Shown: positions 7,139 to 9,486 of the stretch, in pieces
Layout: each line of letters opens with the position of its first letter
Numbering within the stretch: position 1 is the first letter of the stretch
Source: Gammaproteobacteria bacterium
Lineage (GTDB): Bacteria > Pseudomonadota > Gammaproteobacteria > Arenicellales > JAHEKD01
Direction: 5' to 3'
Assembly (NCBI GenBank): GCA_024638545.1
Contig: JAHEKD010000051.1
Span: 1-9,486, forward strand
DNA length: 9,486 nucleotides
Translations under genes and position numbers: made by a program
The notes under the pieces: model-generated
The model's input: only the letters and a program-made list of their open reading frames with translations
The model's database searches: none
What the model was told of the DNA's origin: nothing

Positions 7139-7145
7139 AGTCTGG
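7121..7145. repeat. Imperfect dyad overlapping the yebC promoter
   Basis: CCAGA (7121-7125) and TCTGG (7141-7145) are perfect inverted arms separated by 15 AT-rich bases; a few inner positions also match symmetrically. The dyad spans both candidate -10 boxes of the yebC promoter, so it could be an operator. The inner symmetry is poor, so chance is possible. Confidence 0.3.
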
Positions 7146-7215
7146 TCAAAAGCACTTTTCTTGTGCCGGCGCTCGCCCGCGATGCATTAAATTCGTATAC
7201 AGCGTGGCATGGTCA

Positions 7216-7917
7216 TCATCCACCTTCCCCAAGCATCCAGTCAACTGCATCGGCTGCATGCAGCGCCGTGCTGTCAAAAAGCGGCATGTCACTGTCGGCC
7301 TGACTGATCAGCAGGTCAATTTCTGTACAACCCAGTATCACGGCTTGCGCCCCACGTGCGCTAAGCGAATCAATAATACGCAGGTATTGTTGCCTGGATT
7401 CATCCTCAACCACCCCCTGGCAAAGCTGATTATAGATGACGTTATGGACAACACCTCTATCGCGTGCATCCGGCACGATCACATCAATATCATAATGAGA
7501 ACGAATGTGGCCTGAGTAAAAATCATCCTCCATCGTAAACGCAGTGGCCAGCAAACCCACCTGTTGATAACCCTGTGCGACTATCGCTTTGGCTGTTGAG
7601 TCAGCAATATGCAGCAGCGGCATCGAAATATCGACGCTTACCTGATCAGCAACTTTATGCATGGTATTGGTGGCAATTAACAAGCCCTGTGCACCAGCCT
7701 TTTCAAGCGACTGCGCTGCCTGCGCAAGTATTGCCGCCGCCTGTGGCCAGTTACCGCAGTGCTGCAATTCAACTATCTCGTTGAACTCCACACTGTAGAG
7801 CAGCATTCTTGCAGAATAGAGTCCTCCCAGCCTGTCTCTGACACCCTGGTTTAACAATCGATAATAGACACTTGTTGACTCCCAACTCATGCCGCCAATA
7901 ACACCTAATGTCTTCAA
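7216..7917 (-). CDS. ygeA: Aspartate/glutamate racemase family protein, YgeA type
   Basis: This cytosolic, cofactor-independent racemase resembles E. coli YgeA along its whole length (LGVIGGMSWEST, ATNTMHKVAD, HIADST, ILGCTEIDLL). Counting from TTG 7917-7915 the product is 233 aa, and the two catalytic positions fall at Thr83 and Cys197. As I recall, these are the very numbers reported for the E. coli enzyme, which uses a Thr/Cys rather than a Cys/Cys pair and is selective for L-Asp and L-Glu. That colinearity is why I favour the TTG. An in-frame ATG at 7950-7948 would add 11 AT-rich codons (MIKAYFNRIFY), and further in-frame starts lie at 7977 and 7989. None has a convincing ribosome binding site. 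The gene is divergent from the aminopeptidase and upstream of yebC on the same strand with a 124-nt gap. A 4-bp GCAC/GTGC hairpin followed by TTTT at 7166-7148 is too weak to call a terminator. Confidence 0.92.
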   Translation of the reverse strand: MKTLGVIGGMSWESTSVYYRLLNQGVRDRLGGLYSARMLLYSVEFNEIVELQHCGNWPQAAAILAQAAQSLEKAGAQGLLIATNTMHKVADQVSVDISMPLLHIADSTAKAIVAQGYQQVGLLATAFTMEDDFYSGHIRSHYDIDVIVPDARDRGVVHNVIYNQLCQGVVEDESRQQYLRIIDSLSARGAQAVILGCTEIDLLISQADSDMPLFDSTALHAADAVDWMLGEGG

Positions 7918-7975
7918 ATAAAAAATACGATTAAAATATGCTTTAATCATAACCCAAAATATTAGAAATACGATC
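7918..7975. promoter_or_regulatory. AT-rich divergent control region between racemase and aminopeptidase
   Basis: These 58 bp are strongly AT-rich compared with both flanking genes. On the plus strand TGCTTTAAT (7939-7947) is an extended -10 element (TTTAAT 5 of 6) that would start transcription about 20 nt before the aminopeptidase ATG. On the minus strand TAATAT (7964-7959) is a weaker -10, 4 of 6, that would give the racemase a leader of roughly 35 nt to its TTG. No clear -35 boxes were found. The two promoters would nearly overlap. Confidence 0.4.
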
Positions 7976-9256
7976 ATGAGCAAACTCAATCCAGCTGAAC
8001 TCCTCGATTTTCTTGACGCCTCACCAACACCGTTTCATGCGACTAAAGTCATGACCGGGGCGTTGACCCAGGCGGGCTATTCAAAACTGAACGAGTCAGA
8101 AACATGGGCGCTGAAACCTGGCAAAAAGTACTGGGTTAGCCGTAACGATTCTTCACTGATTGCCTTTCAGCTGCCCGCTGGTGAGGTGATCAGCAAGGGC
8201 TTGACGCTGATTGGCGCACATACCGACAGTCCCTGCCTTAAGCTTAAGCCGTTACCGGAAAAATGCTGTGAAGAGTACTTCCAGACCGGTGTGGAAGTCT
8301 ATGGCGGCGCTTTACTGAATCCCTGGTTTGACCGCGACCTTTCGCTGGCGGGCCGCGTGAGTTTTGCAGACACTAAACATAATCTAAAAAGCGGGTTAAT
8401 AAATTTAAAGCAGCCGATTGCAGTCATTCCGTCTCTGGCGATACACCTGGACCGGGAGGCCAATAATCAGCGCTCAATAAATGCACAGCTGCACTTGCCA
8501 CCGGTGTGGTTTCAACACCCCAAAAAGCGAATTGATTTCAGGGATTTGTTAAGAAATCTCATCAGGAAAGGCAAGCTGCTGCGTGGCGTGTCGCAGATAC
8601 TCGATTTTGATCTTTATTATTACGATACCCAAAATGCAGCGATTATTGGTTTACAGCATGAATTTATCGCCAGTGCCCGACTGGACAATCTGCTGAGCTG
8701 TTTCGTCGGACTCAAGTCTCTGCTCAACGCGCCCAGGGCGAAAGGTGCACTTTTAGTGTGTACGGACCACGAGGAAATCGGCAGCCAGTCAGCCTGCGGT
8801 GCGAACGGGCCGTTTTTAGACAACGTGCTGCGCCGAATTGGACAGAGCGAAGAAAATACCCAACGCCTGATTCATCATTCAACCTTGATATCTGTTGACA
8901 ATGCGCACGGCGTTCACCCCAATTACGCAGATAAACATGATCCGCAACACAAACCGCAGCTCAACCAGGGGCCAGTTATTAAAGTCAATGCCAATCAGCG
9001 CTACGCCACCAACAGTGAAACTGCTGGCTGGTTCAGGCACATCTGTAAACGCAATAACCTGCCGGTCCAGTCGGTTGCGGTCCGAAGCGATATGGCCTGT
9101 GGCTCAACCATCGGGCCGATAACGGCAGCCAATGTTGGATTAAAAACGGTCGATGTCGGTGTTGCCCAGCTGGCCATGCACTCAATTCGGGAGATGGCGG
9201 GTATCAAAGACATTCAACACCTTTATGATGCATTAACCTGCGCCATTAGTGGCTGA
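7976..9256 (+). CDS. apeB: M18-family zinc aminopeptidase (ApeB-like)
   Basis: This is a cytosolic metallo-aminopeptidase of family M18 (aspartyl aminopeptidase/ApeB group), which removes N-terminal residues from peptides. It is 426 aa, a usual length for the bacterial family (about 420-430). The N-terminus ELLDFLDASPTPFHA is diagnostic. The likely zinc ligands and catalytic residues are all present: His82 and Asp84 (AHTDSP), Asp237 (SARLDN), Glu266/Glu267 (DHEEIGS), Asp308 (SVDNAHGVHPNY) and His402 (QLAMHS). The stretch WFDRDLSLAGRV (117-128) and SDMACGSTIGPITAA (371-385) are also characteristic. The ATG at 7976 lacks a clear Shine-Dalgarno site. It is transcribed divergently from the racemase. 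Substrate specificity cannot be read from the sequence, and nothing links it functionally to the Tol or Ruv genes. Confidence 0.96.
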   Translation: MSKLNPAELLDFLDASPTPFHATKVMTGALTQAGYSKLNESETWALKPGKKYWVSRNDSSLIAFQLPAGEVISKGLTLIGAHTDSPCLKLKPLPEKCCEEYFQTGVEVYGGALLNPWFDRDLSLAGRVSFADTKHNLKSGLINLKQPIAVIPSLAIHLDREANNQRSINAQLHLPPVWFQHPKKRIDFRDLLRNLIRKGKLLRGVSQILDFDLYYYDTQNAAIIGLQHEFIASARLDNLLSCFVGLKSLLNAPRAKGALLVCTDHEEIGSQSACGANGPFLDNVLRRIGQSEENTQRLIHHSTLISVDNAHGVHPNYADKHDPQHKPQLNQGPVIKVNANQRYATNSETAGWFRHICKRNNLPVQSVAVRSDMACGSTIGPITAANVGLKTVDVGVAQLAMHSIREMAGIKDIQHLYDALTCAISG

Positions 9257-9274
9257 TGTTGGCAGATATTAATT

Positions 9275-9306
9275 CAATTTCAAATTGCTGACCTTGACCA
9301 GCAGTT
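9275..9306. repeat. Overlapping dyad and hairpin between aminopeptidase and solute-binding protein genes
   Basis: The 100-nt spacer 9257-9356 holds CAATTT-C-AAATTG (9275-9287), a perfect 6-bp dyad. It overlaps an 8-bp hairpin, AATTGCTG (9283-9290) with CAGCAGTT (9299-9306), which has one G:T pair and an 8-nt loop. No T tract follows on either strand, so this is not a standard terminator. It lies 18-50 nt after the aminopeptidase stop and before the next gene's ribosome binding site, so an operator or mRNA-end structure is possible. Confidence 0.35.
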
Positions 9307-9316
9307 GAGGTAAGAT
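9288..9316 (+). promoter_or_regulatory. Weak candidate promoter for the solute-binding protein gene
   Basis: CTGACC (9288-9293) and TAAGAT (9311-9316), each 4 of 6 to consensus, are separated by 17 nt. A better -35 match, TTGACC (9294-9299), has no good -10 at the right distance. The candidate overlaps the hairpin at 9283-9306. Readthrough from the aminopeptidase gene is an alternative. Confidence 0.2.
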
Positions 9317-9343
9317 TAGCGCCTCGAATTAAAAGATTAATAC

Positions 9344-9348
9344 AGGAG
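9344..9348 (+). promoter_or_regulatory. Strong Shine-Dalgarno site that fixes the start of the next gene
   Basis: AGGAG with an 8-nt spacer to ATG 9357 is close to ideal and, with the signal peptide that follows, makes this start secure. Confidence 0.8.
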
Positions 9349-9356
9349 ACACCCCG

Positions 9357-9486
9357 ATGCTTGCAAGACTTTTTTTATCGTTTACATTGCTTTCAGGCTC
9401 CATCAGCCTGGCAGCAGAGCCGCTTAAAATTGGATTTCTAACCACTTTATCAACCAAGGCAGGCTATCTGGGCGAGGACATTCGTG
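9357..9486 (+). CDS. N-terminus of a secreted solute-binding protein (probable ABC-transporter, type 1 periplasmic fold), cut by the window edge
   Basis: Forty-three codons are present. The peptide starts MLARLFLSFTLLSGSISLAA, a classic Sec signal peptide with cleavage expected around residues 19-21 (SLA-A-EP). The mature start EPLKIGFLTTLSTKAGYLGE matches the first beta strand and loop of the branched-chain amino acid/amide-type periplasmic binding proteins (the LIV-binding, Peripla_BP_6-like group), which typically begin with K-I-G-x-L-x-x-L-T/S-G. No cysteine follows the signal, so it should be a free periplasmic protein rather than a lipoprotein. The ligand cannot be told from so short a piece. 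Transporter permease and ATPase genes, if any, would lie to the right of the window. Confidence 0.75.
   Translation, partial: MLARLFLSFTLLSGSISLAAEPLKIGFLTTLSTKAGYLGEDIR

Noticed and set aside
7148..7166. GCAC/GTGC hairpin followed by TTTT on the minus strand after the racemase gene, as an intrinsic terminator
   Set aside because: The stem is only 4-5 bp and the T run is 4 nt, too weak to call.
1..9486. Mobile element, CRISPR, toxin-antitoxin, phage or defence system
   Set aside because: All coding space is taken by conserved housekeeping or metabolic genes with gaps under 130 nt; no terminal repeats, integrase, transposase or repeat-spacer pattern was seen.

Overview
This is an ordinary chromosomal window from a gammaproteobacterium. 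Most of it is the conserved block yebC-ruvC-ruvA-ruvB-ybgC-tolQ-tolR-tolA-tolB, all on the minus strand and read from about 7091 down to 104. This order (YebC/PmpR, RuvCAB, YbgC, TolQRAB, then pal) is the one known from Pseudomonas and relatives. I cannot name the genus. Nothing suggests a plasmid, phage, transposon, CRISPR array or tRNA, and every gene except the two cut by the window edges looks intact.

Region by region. 1-90 (minus) holds the first 30 codons of the gene after tolB, where pal normally sits, but no lipobox cysteine is visible yet. 104-4069 (minus) is the Tol envelope machine (tolB, tolA, tolR, tolQ) plus the hotdog thioesterase ybgC, with gaps of 4-19 nt. 4070-4159 is a 90-nt spacer, the largest gap inside the block. 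4160-6335 (minus) holds the Holliday-junction genes ruvB, ruvA and ruvC; ruvC and ruvA overlap by ATGA. 6351-7091 (minus) is yebC. 7092-7215 is a 124-nt spacer with a plausible extended -10 promoter for yebC. 7216-7917 (minus) is an L-Asp/Glu racemase of the YgeA type. 7918-7975 is an AT-rich divergent control region. 7976-9256 (plus) is an M18 zinc aminopeptidase (apeB-like). 9257-9356 is a 100-nt spacer with two small dyads. 9357-9486 (plus) is the start of a secreted solute-binding protein gene that runs off the window.

How the genes work together. TolQ and TolR form the proton-driven inner-membrane stator, TolA spans the periplasm, and TolB hands over to Pal at the outer membrane; together they constrict and stabilise the envelope at division. 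RuvA and RuvB drive branch migration of Holliday junctions and RuvC cuts them. YebC is a cytosolic YebC/TACO1-family factor. The racemase and aminopeptidase are separate metabolic genes (amino-acid stereochemistry and peptide turnover) that merely adjoin the block.

Most useful points for a reader: several starts are non-ATG (TTG for tolA and ruvC, probably TTG for the racemase); the longest open frames overstate tolB, tolA, ruvA, yebC and the racemase at the N-terminus; and the pal-position gene deserves checking against sequence to the left. I did not find a previously undescribed system.
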